From positions 1 to 64,000 of the forward strand of contig NCHN01000007.1 in assembly GCA_002281875.1 (NCBI GenBank): DNA of 64,000 nt. Reading direction: 5' to 3'. Positions within the stretch are counted from its first letter, which is position 1. Every line of letters begins with the position of its first letter. The notes below the pieces were generated by a model. The model was not told the DNA's origin. It was given only the letters and a program-made list of their open reading frames with translations, and made no database searches. A program made the position numbers and the translations under genes. Below are positions 24,934 to 35,187 of the stretch, piece after piece. The DNA is from Sphingobacteriia bacterium 24-36-13 (GTDB lineage: Bacteria > Bacteroidota > Bacteroidia > Chitinophagales > Chitinophagaceae).

Positions 24934-25081
24934 AGTGGTTACGGTATCACAAATTTATCTTAAAATATCAATTCTTAAGTATATATCGTATAAATATGAC
25001 CGTTTCGTATATAAGCTAGTACTTATTCAACAAAAATACCAAACTGTTTGTAGTAGATATCCGTAGATTAGAAAAAGCATT

Positions 25082-25738
25082 ATGAAAAAGAATTACCTAT
25101 TTGCCTTAACCCTAACCATGTGGTTGGTTTCTTGTGCCGCAGCAGAAGATCCTACCAAAGCAGCTTTAAGATTGAACCCTAAACCTAATTTAATGAATAT
25201 TATAACAGATACCGCAACATTTGGAGAAGGTTGTTTCTGGTGTACAGAAGCATTCTTTCAACGTTTAAAAGGAGTAAAAGAAGTTTTGAGTGGATATGGC
25301 GGTGGATTCGTTGAAAATCCTACTTATGAACAAGTATGCGATAAAAATACTGGCCATATAGAATTAGCCAGAATTGTTTTTGATCCTAAAGAAATTAGCT
25401 ACGACGAATTGTTGGAAGTTTTTTGGAAAACCCATGATCCAACCACAATGGATCAACAGGGGAACGATATAGGGCCACAATATCGATCCGCCATTTATTA
25501 TCACAATGCCGATCAAAAGCTGAAAGCGGAGAAATATAAAGCAGCATTAGATAAAAGTGGGGCTTGGGCCAAACCCATCGTCACCATTATTGAACCTTTC
25601 AAGAATTTTTATCCTGCCGAAAACTATCACCAGAATTATTACAACAATAACCAAAATCAGGGTTATTGTCGTTTTGTCATTGCTCCTAAACTAGAGAAAT
25701 TTGAAAAAGTGTTTAAAGACAAATTAAAGAAGCAATAA
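25082..25738 (+). CDS. msrA: peptide-methionine (S)-S-oxide reductase, exported lipoprotein
   Basis: The 218-residue enzyme reduces methionine-S-sulfoxide in proteins back to methionine. The catalytic motif GCFWC is at residues 50-54 with nucleophile Cys51. Conserved YGGG, HDPTTMDQQGNDIGPQYRS and the Tyr-rich FKNFYPAENYHQNYY complete the fold. The N-terminus MKKNYLFALTLTMWLVSC is a lipoprotein signal with lipid on Cys18, so this form protects envelope proteins rather than cytosolic ones. The resolving Cys would be in the C-terminal part (NQGYCRF). The M1 peptidase gene begins 33 bases downstream. Confidence 0.92.
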   Translation: MKKNYLFALTLTMWLVSCAAAEDPTKAALRLNPKPNLMNIITDTATFGEGCFWCTEAFFQRLKGVKEVLSGYGGGFVENPTYEQVCDKNTGHIELARIVFDPKEISYDELLEVFWKTHDPTTMDQQGNDIGPQYRSAIYYHNADQKLKAEKYKAALDKSGAWAKPIVTIIEPFKNFYPAENYHQNYYNNNQNQGYCRFVIAPKLEKFEKVFKDKLKKQ

Positions 25739-25771
25739 ACTTTCTTTTGATGAATATGCTACATTTAGCAA

Positions 25772-27472
25772 ATGAATAAAAAACCTTTGCTAAAGATGTG
25801 TTTACTGCTTTTCCTGCCATTATCTATTTTGGCACAAAAAGCAAATACCACCCTATTTACCAAAGCTGATACTTTAAGGGGGGCTATAACCCCGGAAAGA
25901 GCTTGGTGGAATTTATTGCACTATGATATTCAAGTTCGCCCAAATTTGGTTGAAAAAACTATACAAGGCGCTGTTAGCATACGGTTCAAAGTTTTAGCCA
26001 AACCGAAACGCATGCAGATTGATTTACAGCAGCCATTGGTGATTGATAGTATACTTTATATTGGCAAAACTAAGCAGCCTTTAAGCTTTACCAGAGAAGG
26101 CAATGTAGCTATGGTGAATATGCCTAATAATTTGATAGTAAATATGGAGGGATTGGTGCAGGTTTATTATCAAGGTGTTCCTAGAGCTGCCATTAGAGCC
26201 CCATGGGATGGAGGGATAAGTTGGACAAAAGATGAATTAGGGAATCCATTTGTAGCTACATCTTGTCAGGGATTGGGGGCAAGTGTATGGTGGCCATGTA
26301 AAGACCATCAATATGATGAACCCGAAAATGGGGTTACTATTTCTGTTCGTGTACCTGATACTTTAATGAATGTATCTAATGGAAGATTAATTAATACAGT
26401 TCAGCATGATGATGCAACTAAATCTTGGATATGGCAAGTAAATGAACCTATTAATAATTACAGCGTAAGTATGAATATTGGGAAATATATACATATGCAC
26501 GATGAGTATAATGGTGAAGCTGGTAAATTGAGTTTAGATTATTATGTGTTGCCACAAAATAAGCTGGGTGCAGAAAGACAATTTGCGCAAGTAAAACCTA
26601 TGTTGGAATGTTTTGAATATTGGTTTGGAAAATATCCTTTTTATAAAGACGGATTCAAATTAGTAGAAGTGCCTTATTTAGGCATGGAACACCAGAGTAA
26701 TGTGGCTTATGGAAATAAATACATGAATGGTTATTTAGGCAGAGATTTGTCTGGAACTGGTTGGGGGTTAAAGTGGGACTTTATTATAGTACATGAAAGC
26801 GGTCATGAGTGGTTTGGAAATAATATTACGTCAAAAGATATTGCCGATATGTGGATTCATGAAGGGTTTACCAACTATTCTGAAACCCTATTTACCCAAT
26901 GGTTAAGTGGTAAAGAAGCTGGTTCTGCCTATAATAAAGGAGCAAGAAAAAATATAAAAAACGACAAACCCATACTCGGAATTTATAATGTACACAATAC
27001 CGGTAGTGGTGATATGTATCCTAAAGCTTCTGCAATGTTACACAGTATAAGGATGTCTATGAATAACGATGAAAAATTCAGACAGTTGTTGCGCCACCTC
27101 AATAAAAAATTCTATCATCAAATTGTTACAACACCAATGATAGAAAAAGAAATCTCATTGTATGCAGGCTATTCGGTTAAAGGAATTTTTGCTCAATACC
27201 TTACTACTACCCTAGTTCCTTCCTTTGATTATAAATTATCTGCAGATGGCAGAACGCTTAGTTATAGGTATTCTAATGCAGTCAACAATTTTGAAATGCC
27301 TTTGCAAGTGAAAACAACCAATGGTGTTTTAGTATTAAAGCCCAAAGTGAAAACTTGGCAAACACTAAGATTAACACCGTCTCAAGCAGCTAATTTGCAA
27401 TTGGAAAGATTAGAGAACTATTTTTATATCAACATCAACGGTAGAAAAGAAGTACAGATTAAAATGAATTAG
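25772..27472 (+). CDS. M1 family zinc aminopeptidase, secreted
   Basis: The 566-residue protein has a signal peptide and the M1 (gluzincin) catalytic site: His341-Glu342-Ser-Gly-His345 with the third ligand Glu364 (WIHEGFTNYSE). The exopeptidase motif usually written GAMEN appears here as GMEHQSN around residue 304. It has the N-terminal beta domain and catalytic domain but only a short C-terminal part, as in the Bacteroidota group of secreted M1 enzymes and unlike full-length PepN (about 870 residues). It likely trims N-terminal residues from peptides in the periplasm or outside the cell. It is followed immediately by the flippase gene. Confidence 0.88.
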   Translation: MNKKPLLKMCLLLFLPLSILAQKANTTLFTKADTLRGAITPERAWWNLLHYDIQVRPNLVEKTIQGAVSIRFKVLAKPKRMQIDLQQPLVIDSILYIGKTKQPLSFTREGNVAMVNMPNNLIVNMEGLVQVYYQGVPRAAIRAPWDGGISWTKDELGNPFVATSCQGLGASVWWPCKDHQYDEPENGVTISVRVPDTLMNVSNGRLINTVQHDDATKSWIWQVNEPINNYSVSMNIGKYIHMHDEYNGEAGKLSLDYYVLPQNKLGAERQFAQVKPMLECFEYWFGKYPFYKDGFKLVEVPYLGMEHQSNVAYGNKYMNGYLGRDLSGTGWGLKWDFIIVHESGHEWFGNNITSKDIADMWIHEGFTNYSETLFTQWLSGKEAGSAYNKGARKNIKNDKPILGIYNVHNTGSGDMYPKASAMLHSIRMSMNNDEKFRQLLRHLNKKFYHQIVTTPMIEKEISLYAGYSVKGIFAQYLTTTLVPSFDYKLSADGRTLSYRYSNAVNNFEMPLQVKTTNGVLVLKPKVKTWQTLRLTPSQAANLQLERLENYFYININGRKEVQIKMN

Positions 27473-27477
27473 TGCGC

Positions 27478-28968
27478 ATGGGAACCATTCGGAAGCAAAC
27501 AATTATTTCTAGTTTATTAGTCTATATAGGATTCTTTATAGGCGCCATCAATATGTATATTTATACAAAGGATGGTTCATTTACTTTAGAGCAGTTTGCA
27601 CTCACCCGAATATTTTTTGATTTTGCCCAGAATATGTATGCCTTTGGGGCATTAGGCGTAATACCTGTTATCTATAAATTTTATCCTTATTATAAAGATA
27701 ATTTAGAAAAGCATAAAATTGATTTAATGACTTGGGGCATGCTAGCGGCTTTGCTTGGATTCATTTTAGTTTTATTGGCCGGATGGTATTTTAGGCCAGT
27801 ATTTGAAGCACAGTTTTATGAAAAGTCTAAGTTGATAGTAGACTATTATTATTTAATGTTTCCCTTTGCCTTAGGGATGTTGTTTTTTTCTGTGTTAGAA
27901 GGATTTTGTTGGGCATTACAAAAAACTGTATTCTCTAATTTTTTAAAGGAGACAGGTTTAAGAATATTCACTAGTGTGTTAATTGCATTGTATTATTTTA
28001 AGTTAATCCCCTTTGAATCATTTATCTTCTTTTTTGCTTTTTTATATTTATTGATTTTTGTAATTCTTGCCACTTATTTGTACTCAACCCAACAACTGCA
28101 TTTCCCTACTACAATAAGTAAGGTTACTAAAAAATTTTGGAAGAAAATGTTGGGGATGCAGGTGTTAATTTATAGCGGTACAGTGATAGCTTCTATTGCA
28201 GCAACAATTGATAGTTTTATCATTGCTAAGTTTCAAGGATTGGCCGTTGTGGGAGTTTTTGGATTGGCTCAATATGCAGCCAATTTAATTCAAGTGCCAC
28301 AACGTAGTATACAAGCAATTTCTGCAGGTGTACTTTCACGTGCATGGAAAGATAAAGACCTTAATGAGATCAAAAGAATTTACAAACGCTCATGCATCAA
28401 TCTATTAATCATGGCATTGTTCATCTTTGGAAATCTTTGGTTAAATGTTGCAGATGGCATGCGTGTTTTACATATTCAAAAAGAATACGAAGCTGGTTTA
28501 GGCACCATTTTTATTTTAGGAATGGTACGGATTATTGATGCAGGAACTGGCTTAAACGCGATGGTAATCAATACATCCACTTATTGGCGTTTCGATTTTA
28601 TTAGTGGCGTAATTCTTTTGGCTTTTAGATTACCGCTTACTTATTATTTAATCATGCACTATGGCATTATTGGATCAGCTTTTGCAGAGTTATTTGCCTA
28701 CAGCTTATACAATTTCATTCGCTTTGAATTTTTGCGAAGAAAATTTAAAATGCAACCATTTGATGTAAAAACAATATTGGCGATTGGTGTGTCAATTGGA
28801 GCATTTGGCATTAGTTATTTATTTTTTCAAGACATGCATGGATGGGCTGGTATAATACTAAGAAGTATCTTGTTCTCAGGGTTAATGGTTTTGGCCATAT
28901 TTAAATTAAAGCTAACTCCAGATGCAGGACAGCTATACCACAATTTCATGTTACGGTTCAAAAAATAA
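27478..28968 (+). CDS. polysaccharide/lipid-linked oligosaccharide flippase (MVF/MATE-like)
   Basis: The roughly 496-residue integral membrane protein has about 14 predicted helices and the general layout of Wzx/MOP-superfamily flippases, which move lipid-linked sugars across the inner membrane for O-antigen, capsule or exopolysaccharide synthesis. The start is placed at the ATG 6 bases after the preceding stop; a GTG overlapping that stop could add two residues. There are no glycosyltransferases beside it, so which polymer it serves is unknown. It converges with the NlpC/P60 gene, the two stop codons abutting. Confidence 0.8.
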   Translation: MGTIRKQTIISSLLVYIGFFIGAINMYIYTKDGSFTLEQFALTRIFFDFAQNMYAFGALGVIPVIYKFYPYYKDNLEKHKIDLMTWGMLAALLGFILVLLAGWYFRPVFEAQFYEKSKLIVDYYYLMFPFALGMLFFSVLEGFCWALQKTVFSNFLKETGLRIFTSVLIALYYFKLIPFESFIFFFAFLYLLIFVILATYLYSTQQLHFPTTISKVTKKFWKKMLGMQVLIYSGTVIASIAATIDSFIIAKFQGLAVVGVFGLAQYAANLIQVPQRSIQAISAGVLSRAWKDKDLNEIKRIYKRSCINLLIMALFIFGNLWLNVADGMRVLHIQKEYEAGLGTIFILGMVRIIDAGTGLNAMVINTSTYWRFDFISGVILLAFRLPLTYYLIMHYGIIGSAFAELFAYSLYNFIRFEFLRRKFKMQPFDVKTILAIGVSIGAFGISYLFFQDMHGWAGIILRSILFSGLMVLAIFKLKLTPDAGQLYHNFMLRFKK

Positions 28969-29664
28969 TTAACGCATTCTTCCCCCACCCCTGAATTTGG
29001 GATTCCAATATTTATCGCTTAAGTCGGTAATAGTTACTCCCTGCGAAGTAGACGCGTGAAGGAACTTATTGTTTTGAATATAAATGCCAACATGAGAGAT
29101 TCCCCTTCCACCCGTATTAAAAAAAACCAAATCGCCTTCCTGTAATTCATCTATAGCAATGGGTTGCATGCTATTGAATTGTTCTTGGGCTGTACGTGGT
29201 AGTTGGGTATTGTATACCTCTTTCATGATTACTTGCGTAAACGCCGAGCAATCAATACAGTTCATTGTACTTCCTCCAATACAATAACGTGTTCCCCACC
29301 ATTTATCCATTAATTCCAATAATGGAATATTGGTTAATTCCTCAGCGGGCATATCCATCACAATGGCATACTTTATTTGTAACCAATTTGCTTTTTCCAG
29401 TTCGGCCTTTGTTGGGGGATTGCCCCCATTACTGGTTGCTTTCTTTTTGGCAGTTGTAGAAGTACTACTGGTTTTGTGTTTAGTGGTTGTGACTGTTCCC
29501 AGCGTTACTTCAATACCATTAATAAATTCCCTTTTTTCATTGGAATATACTTTTGTTACGGGTTTTTGAGCTGATTGATCCTTGTTTACTATTTTTCGAA
29601 CAGTATTACAACTGCTTATTACAAACAACAAGACCAATAAATTAATATATGATTTACTACTCAT
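28969..29664 (-). CDS. NlpC/P60 cell-wall endopeptidase lipoprotein
   Basis: The 231-residue protein begins with a lipoprotein signal, with lipid on Cys19. A Thr/Lys/Ser-rich linker (about 55-85) precedes a C40 peptidase domain with catalytic Cys139 in DCSAF and His191 in GISHVGIYI, followed by FLHAS. The family cleaves gamma-D-glutamyl-diaminopimelate or related bonds in peptidoglycan stem peptides. Envelope anchoring suggests a role in wall turnover or separation. The stop codon abuts the stop of the convergent flippase gene. Confidence 0.88.
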   Translation of the reverse strand: MSSKSYINLLVLLFVISSCNTVRKIVNKDQSAQKPVTKVYSNEKREFINGIEVTLGTVTTTKHKTSSTSTTAKKKATSNGGNPPTKAELEKANWLQIKYAIVMDMPAEELTNIPLLELMDKWWGTRYCIGGSTMNCIDCSAFTQVIMKEVYNTQLPRTAQEQFNSMQPIAIDELQEGDLVFFNTGGRGISHVGIYIQNNKFLHASTSQGVTITDLSDKYWNPKFRGGGRMR

Positions 29665-29758
29665 ATGGCTTGCAATTTAGCTTCTTTATCCTAATGTGGA
29701 AAATTGTCACTTTGTAATGGTTTTGCAATGCCCGAACTTTGAAGACTATTCTTGATTT

Positions 29759-32700
29759 ATGGCGCAGTTTTCTCACTTACATGTTCATACCCAGTATTCA
29801 TTATTAGACGGCGCTGCTCCTATTGATGAGTTGTATAAAAAAGCTGCAGCCAATCATATGCCCGCATTGGCAATTACCGATCATGGCAATATGTTTGGTG
29901 CATTTGATTTTGTAAGTCAGGCTTGGAAGAATACAAAAGTGGTGGGAAAAGATGCCAATGGAAAAGATATTCTAGAACCAGTTGTTAAACCCATTGTAGG
30001 TTGTGAGTTTTACGTTGTAAAAGACCGCCATATTAAAACTTTTACGAAGGAATCTAAAGACAATCGATACCATCAGGTACTATTGGCTAAAAATGCAATT
30101 GGTTACCAGAATTTAGTTAAGCTCACTTCTCTTGGATACATCGAAGGGATGTATAGCAAATATCCTCGAATTGATAAAGAATTGATTGAACAATACCATG
30201 AGGGATTAATAGCCACGACTTGTTGTATTGGAGCTTATGTGCCTCAAACGATACTACACCAAAGTGAAGAGAAAGCCGAACAAGAATTCAAATGGTGGTT
30301 AGATTTATTTGGAGATGACTATTATATTGAAATACAAAGACACGATATAAAAGAGCAAGAAGTCATTAATAATACTTTGCTCAAGTTTTCTAAAAAATAC
30401 AATGTGCCTGTTATTGCTACCAATGATAGTCATTATGTAGACCAAGATGATGCCAATGCGCACGATATTTTATTGTGTATTAATACGGGGGAAAAACAAA
30501 GCACACCTGGGTTTGATGATTTTGTAAATGATGAAGTTCAAATTAAAAACCGTCGTTTTAAATTTCCCAATGATCAATTTTATTTTAAGACACAAGAAGA
30601 AATGGCCAAGCTATTTCATGATATACCTGAGTCTTTAGATAATACCAATCGCATTGTAGACAAAGTAGAAGTATTGAATTTAAAAAAAGATATACTCCTC
30701 CCCGCTTTCCCAATTCCTAAAGAATTTCAAATACATGCGGATGCCAATTTAAATCAATGGGAATTATTGAAGCACTTGACCTATGAAGGTGCTAAACAAC
30801 GATACAATGAAATCACACCAGAAGTACAAGAAAGAATAGACTTTGAATTGTTTACCATCAAAACCATGGGCTTTGCTGGATACTTCTTAATTGTAAGTGA
30901 TTTTATTAAAGCGGGTAGAGATATGGGTGTTTTCATTGGCCCAGGTAGAGGCTCTGCTGCTGGATCTGTTGTAGCGTTCTGTATTGGAATTACGAATATT
31001 GATCCTATTAAATACAATTTACTATTCGAGCGTTTCTTAAATCCGGATCGTAAAAGCATGCCCGATATAGATACAGACTTTGACGACGAAGGGCGTCAAA
31101 AAGTGATTGACTATGTAGTGCAGAAATATGGAAAGAGCCAGGTTGCGCAAATTGTTACCTATGGCACAATGGCCGCTAAAATGAGTATCAAAGATGTTGC
31201 CCGCGTTTTAGATTTGCCATTAGCGGAGAGCAATATGCTTGCTAAGTTGGTACCAGACAAACCTGGAACCGAATTAGGCCGTGTATTAAAAGCTCCTCTA
31301 ACTATTAAAGAAGGGCCTAAATCATTAGAAGAAAAAGAAGGCTATCAGCAAGAGGATATTGATAATGTAAAGAAGTTGAGAGAAATTTATAAGGGATCTG
31401 ATATACGTGCACAAGTACTTAGAGAAGCTGAACGTTTAGAGGGATCGGTACGTAATACGGGCATACACGCTGCTGGTATCATTATAGCCCCTAGAGATTT
31501 AACCGATTTAATACCCGTAGCAACAGCAAAAGATTCAGACTTGTGGGTGACCCAAATTGAAGGAAGTATTATTGAAGATGCTGGGGTAATTAAGATGGAC
31601 TTTCTGGGTTTAAAAACCCTTTCTATTTTAAAGACCGCATTGGAATTAATCAAACTAAATCATGGGGTTGTTATAGATTTAGATTCCATTCCTCTAGATG
31701 ATGAAAAGACTTTTCAATTGTACCAAAGCGGTCAAACTAATGGAACATTCCAGTTTGAAAGTGTGGGTATGCAAAAGTATTTAAGGGAATTAAAGCCAGA
31801 CCATTTCAATGACCTTATTGCAATGAACGCATTGTATAGACCAGGCCCTATTGCTTATATTCCCAATTTTATTGCACGAAAACATGGTAGAGAAGCCATC
31901 AGTTATGATATTGAGGAAACCAAAGAATACCTAAGTGATACCTATGGTATTACGGTGTATCAAGAACAAGTAATGTTGCTAAGCCAGAGCTTAGCAGGTT
32001 TCTCTAAAGGTGATGCCGACGTTTTGCGTAAAGCAATGGGTAAAAAGCAAAAATCGGTACTCGATAAAATGAAAGCACAGTTTATTGGAGGGGCAACTGC
32101 CAAAGGCCATCCTGCAGATAAGCTGGAGAAAATTTGGACCGATTGGGAGGCATTTGCACAATATGCATTTAATAAGTCTCACTCTACTTGTTATGCTTTT
32201 GTGGCTTATCAAACAGCTTATTTAAAAGCTCATTATCCAGGTGAATACATGTCTGCCGTTTTGAATCACCAAGGCAATATTGAAAAGATTACATTCTTTA
32301 TGGAAGAGTGTAAGCGAATGGGAATTAATGTGCTAGGGCCTGATATCAATGAATCACTCAAAGGTTTTGCTGTGAACTCAAAAGGGGAAATCAGGTTTGG
32401 TTTAGGGGGATTGAAGGGCGTGGGTGAAATGGCCATCGAATCCATTATTTCAGAGCGTCAAAAGAACGGACCTTATATAGATATTTTTGATTTTGTACAA
32501 AGGGTATTACAAAAGTCTGTCAATAAAAAATCATTAGAAAGCTTGGTTTATTCTGGGGCATTTGATTGCTTCCCAGAATTACATCGCGCACAATATTTTA
32601 ATACTGTTGATGGAGAAAGAGTTAATGGCTTAGAAAAAATTGTGAACTATGGTCAAGTACAACAAAGTTTAAGTTCGGGCACTACCAATACCCTTTTTGG

Positions 32701-33433
32701 AGATTTACCCGGAGCCATGCATGTTCCCAAACCAAAGATTGCTCCTTGTGAACCTTGGACATTGACTGAGCTGTTGAATTACGAAAAAGAAGTGACAGGC
32801 ATGTTTATGAGTGGACATCCATTGGATCATTTCAAATTCGAACTGAAACATTATGAGATCACCAATATTGCCGACTTTAATGAAGTTAGAGACGCTTTGG
32901 TGGAAGGTGCAAGTTTGGGTAAAATGTATCGAGTGGCTGGATTGGTAACAGATGTGCAACATAGAATGACCAAGACTGGAAAAAATTTCGGGTCATTTGT
33001 AATAGAAGATTACAGTGGCAAAACCGAATACATGTTATGGAGCGAAGATTATATTAAATACAAAGACTATTTAGAGAAAGGCCAGAACATTTTGTTGAAT
33101 GGATACTTTAGAAACCGCTACAATCAACCCAATCTATTTGAGTTCAAAATCAGTAGCATGTCTTTACTTGAAACAGTAAAGCAACAACTAACCCGATCAG
33201 TTGAAATTAATATGCATCCTTCTGCTGTAACACCTGCCATGGTGGGTTTTATTGAAAATAATTTAAAAACTTATCCTGGTAAGAGTACGCTAAGGATAAA
33301 TATCATGGAACCCAAAGAAAATTTGAAGATTAGTATGTATACTATAGAGAGAGGTTTCCAGATGAATGAGGAAATGGCGGAATATCTTATGAATAACCTT
33401 GATATAGATGTAAAAGTCGGTTTGGTTGGATAA
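29759..33433 (+). CDS. dnaE: DNA polymerase III alpha subunit
   Basis: The 1224-residue replicative polymerase synthesises both DNA strands in the holoenzyme. It starts with the PHP domain (HLHVHTQYSLLDGAAPIDEL) and contains the family-C palm with PDIDTDFDD catalytic aspartates, YQEQVMLLSQ, FNKSHSTCYAFVAYQTAYLK, the tandem helix-hairpin-helix region and a C-terminal OB-fold (VAGLVTDVQHRMTKTGKNF). Length fits Bacteroidota DnaE. It is unlinked to other replication genes, is followed by trxA after 132 bases, and seems to have its own transcript; the upstream sequence GAACTTTG is a weak match to the usual -7 box. Confidence 0.95.
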   Translation: MAQFSHLHVHTQYSLLDGAAPIDELYKKAAANHMPALAITDHGNMFGAFDFVSQAWKNTKVVGKDANGKDILEPVVKPIVGCEFYVVKDRHIKTFTKESKDNRYHQVLLAKNAIGYQNLVKLTSLGYIEGMYSKYPRIDKELIEQYHEGLIATTCCIGAYVPQTILHQSEEKAEQEFKWWLDLFGDDYYIEIQRHDIKEQEVINNTLLKFSKKYNVPVIATNDSHYVDQDDANAHDILLCINTGEKQSTPGFDDFVNDEVQIKNRRFKFPNDQFYFKTQEEMAKLFHDIPESLDNTNRIVDKVEVLNLKKDILLPAFPIPKEFQIHADANLNQWELLKHLTYEGAKQRYNEITPEVQERIDFELFTIKTMGFAGYFLIVSDFIKAGRDMGVFIGPGRGSAAGSVVAFCIGITNIDPIKYNLLFERFLNPDRKSMPDIDTDFDDEGRQKVIDYVVQKYGKSQVAQIVTYGTMAAKMSIKDVARVLDLPLAESNMLAKLVPDKPGTELGRVLKAPLTIKEGPKSLEEKEGYQQEDIDNVKKLREIYKGSDIRAQVLREAERLEGSVRNTGIHAAGIIIAPRDLTDLIPVATAKDSDLWVTQIEGSIIEDAGVIKMDFLGLKTLSILKTALELIKLNHGVVIDLDSIPLDDEKTFQLYQSGQTNGTFQFESVGMQKYLRELKPDHFNDLIAMNALYRPGPIAYIPNFIARKHGREAISYDIEETKEYLSDTYGITVYQEQVMLLSQSLAGFSKGDADVLRKAMGKKQKSVLDKMKAQFIGGATAKGHPADKLEKIWTDWEAFAQYAFNKSHSTCYAFVAYQTAYLKAHYPGEYMSAVLNHQGNIEKITFFMEECKRMGINVLGPDINESLKGFAVNSKGEIRFGLGGLKGVGEMAIESIISERQKNGPYIDIFDFVQRVLQKSVNKKSLESLVYSGAFDCFPELHRAQYFNTVDGERVNGLEKIVNYGQVQQSLSSGTTNTLFGDLPGAMHVPKPKIAPCEPWTLTELLNYEKEVTGMFMSGHPLDHFKFELKHYEITNIADFNEVRDALVEGASLGKMYRVAGLVTDVQHRMTKTGKNFGSFVIEDYSGKTEYMLWSEDYIKYKDYLEKGQNILLNGYFRNRYNQPNLFEFKISSMSLLETVKQQLTRSVEINMHPSAVTPAMVGFIENNLKTYPGKSTLRINIMEPKENLKISMYTIERGFQMNEEMAEYLMNNLDIDVKVGLVG

Positions 33434-33529
33434 ATAGGGTGTTATCTGCCCCAATGGCAGAAAAATCGGCCAAAACAAACTAGTCACATAGGTGGAAAAG
33501 TCAAATGAGCAGTTCCTATGCTTTGGTAG

Positions 33530-33537
33530 TAAATTTG
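33530..33537 (+). promoter_or_regulatory. candidate -7 element for trxA
   Basis: TAAATTTG (TAnnTTTG) lies 28 bases before the trxA start codon. No convincing TTG partner is seen at the right distance, so the assignment is tentative. Confidence 0.35.
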
Positions 33538-33565
33538 ATTAAAACAAACGTATAAAACAATAAAT

Positions 33566-33883
33566 ATGGCATTAGAATTAACAGACGCGAATTTCCAAGC
33601 AACCGTATTGGATAGCGATAAATTAACCGTAGTAGATTTCTGGGCAGAATGGTGTGGACCATGTAGAGCCATTGGACCAGTTATTGAAGAATTATCTAAA
33701 GAATACGACGGTAAAATAAATGTAGGAAAAGTAAACGTAGATCATAATCCTAATTTGAGTGTGAATTACGGTATCACTTCAATCCCTGCTATCTTATTTA
33801 TCAAAGGTGGTCAGATAGTAGACAAACAAATTGGAGCAGTTCCAAAATCTGTTTTAGACAAAAAAATTCAAGCACACATGTAG
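33566..33883 (+). CDS. trxA: thioredoxin
   Basis: The 105-residue protein is a complete thioredoxin with the redox motif WCGPC (Cys30, Cys33), the preceding VVDFWAEWCGPC strand, and the cis-Pro loop GITSIPAI. It is cytoplasmic (no signal peptide) and reduces protein disulfides using electrons from thioredoxin reductase, including ribonucleotide reductase and Msr enzymes. It lies between dnaE and a nucleoside transporter gene. Confidence 0.95.
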   Translation: MALELTDANFQATVLDSDKLTVVDFWAEWCGPCRAIGPVIEELSKEYDGKINVGKVNVDHNPNLSVNYGITSIPAILFIKGGQIVDKQIGAVPKSVLDKKIQAHM

Positions 33884-33928
33884 TGATTCCGTATCTTTCA
33901 AACCTAATCTATTACCAACTGATTGTAT

Positions 33929-35158
33929 ATGGAAAGGTTTCAAGGAATTATTGGGATTATATTGATACTGGGCATTGCATTTTTGTTTTCTAATAACAAA
34001 CGAAGAATTAACTTTAGACTGGTTTTTAGTGGAATATTATTGCAAATTTTTATTGCAGTAATGGTTCTCAAAGTTCCCCCTGTAACCCGCTTTTTTCAAT
34101 TGCTGGGCCATGGGATGGAAAAAATTGAACGGTTTGCTAGAGAAGGTGTAGCGTTTGTGTACAGTGGCATCATGGTTAATGCTCCAGATGGAGTGAAGAA
34201 TTTTAGTCAGGGTGGATTTGTATTTGCATTTAGTGTTACCGCAACCATTATTTTGGTTTGTGTGTTGGTAGCCATTTTATATCATTTTGGGGTAATGCAG
34301 TTCATCGTATCTGTCATTGCCAAAGCCATGAACTTTATCATGCGCGTAAGCGGAGCCGAAGCACTCAGTAATGTTGCTTCGGCTTTTGTTGGTCAGGTAG
34401 AAGCGCAAGTGATGATCCGCCCCTATTTAAGCACCATGACCAAGAGCGAATTACTCGCGAGTATGAGTGGAAGTTTGGCCTGTATTGCTGGAGGAATTTT
34501 GATTGTATATGCCAATATGGGTGCGAAAGCAGAATATTTACTTACAGCAAGTTTAATGGCTGCACCAGGGGCTTTGGTGATTTCTAAAATTGTGTTCCCT
34601 GAAACCGAAGAGTCTCAAACCATGGGCAAAGTGAAACTAGAAGTAAAAAGCCCATACAGCAATATTATAGATGCCATTTCTCATGGAGCCAGTGATGGGA
34701 TGAAGATTGCGTTGAATGTAATAGCCATGTTAATTGGTTTCATTGCATTGATTGCTTTAATTAACTACTGTATTGGGTTAATGATACCCGGAGTTACGTT
34801 AGATGTTATTTTTAGTAAGATTTTCTATCCTATGACTTGGGCAATGGGTGTACCACAAGTGGATATTGCCAATGCTGCTTCTTTATTGGGTCAAAAATTG
34901 ACGATCAATGAATTTGTTGCTTTTAATAATTTAACCACAAAAACCATCCCTATTGTTTCTGAAAAGGGCTTATTGATTGTAAGTATTGCCATTTGTGGAT
35001 TCGCTAATTTTAGTAGTGTAGGTATGCAAATTGGTGGTATTGGTGAATTAGCTCCTACTCGTAGGGCAGATTTAGCTAAGTTGGGATTAAGAGCTCTACT
35101 TTGTGGAACCCTTGCTTCTTATTTATCTGCAACAATTGCAGGGATTCTGATGTTCTAA
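33929..35158 (+). CDS. concentrative nucleoside transporter (NupC/CNT family)
   Basis: The 409-residue inner-membrane protein imports nucleosides with a cation gradient. It has the N-terminal helices (IIGIILILGIAFLFSNNKRR), the gate domain (SVIAKAMNFIMRVSGAEALSNVASAFVGQ with the Glu and Asn used in nucleoside binding) and the C-terminal NFSSVGMQIGGIGELAP motif of CNTs. The ATG at 33929 is chosen over a TTG two codons upstream. mqnE begins 29 bases after its stop, with a candidate -7 box (TAAATTTG, 35164-35171) in between. Confidence 0.9.
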   Translation: MERFQGIIGIILILGIAFLFSNNKRRINFRLVFSGILLQIFIAVMVLKVPPVTRFFQLLGHGMEKIERFAREGVAFVYSGIMVNAPDGVKNFSQGGFVFAFSVTATIILVCVLVAILYHFGVMQFIVSVIAKAMNFIMRVSGAEALSNVASAFVGQVEAQVMIRPYLSTMTKSELLASMSGSLACIAGGILIVYANMGAKAEYLLTASLMAAPGALVISKIVFPETEESQTMGKVKLEVKSPYSNIIDAISHGASDGMKIALNVIAMLIGFIALIALINYCIGLMIPGVTLDVIFSKIFYPMTWAMGVPQVDIANAASLLGQKLTINEFVAFNNLTTKTIPIVSEKGLLIVSIAICGFANFSSVGMQIGGIGELAPTRRADLAKLGLRALLCGTLASYLSATIAGILMF

Positions 35159-35187
35159 TGGTGTAAATTTGCACAAAATTTGGAGCC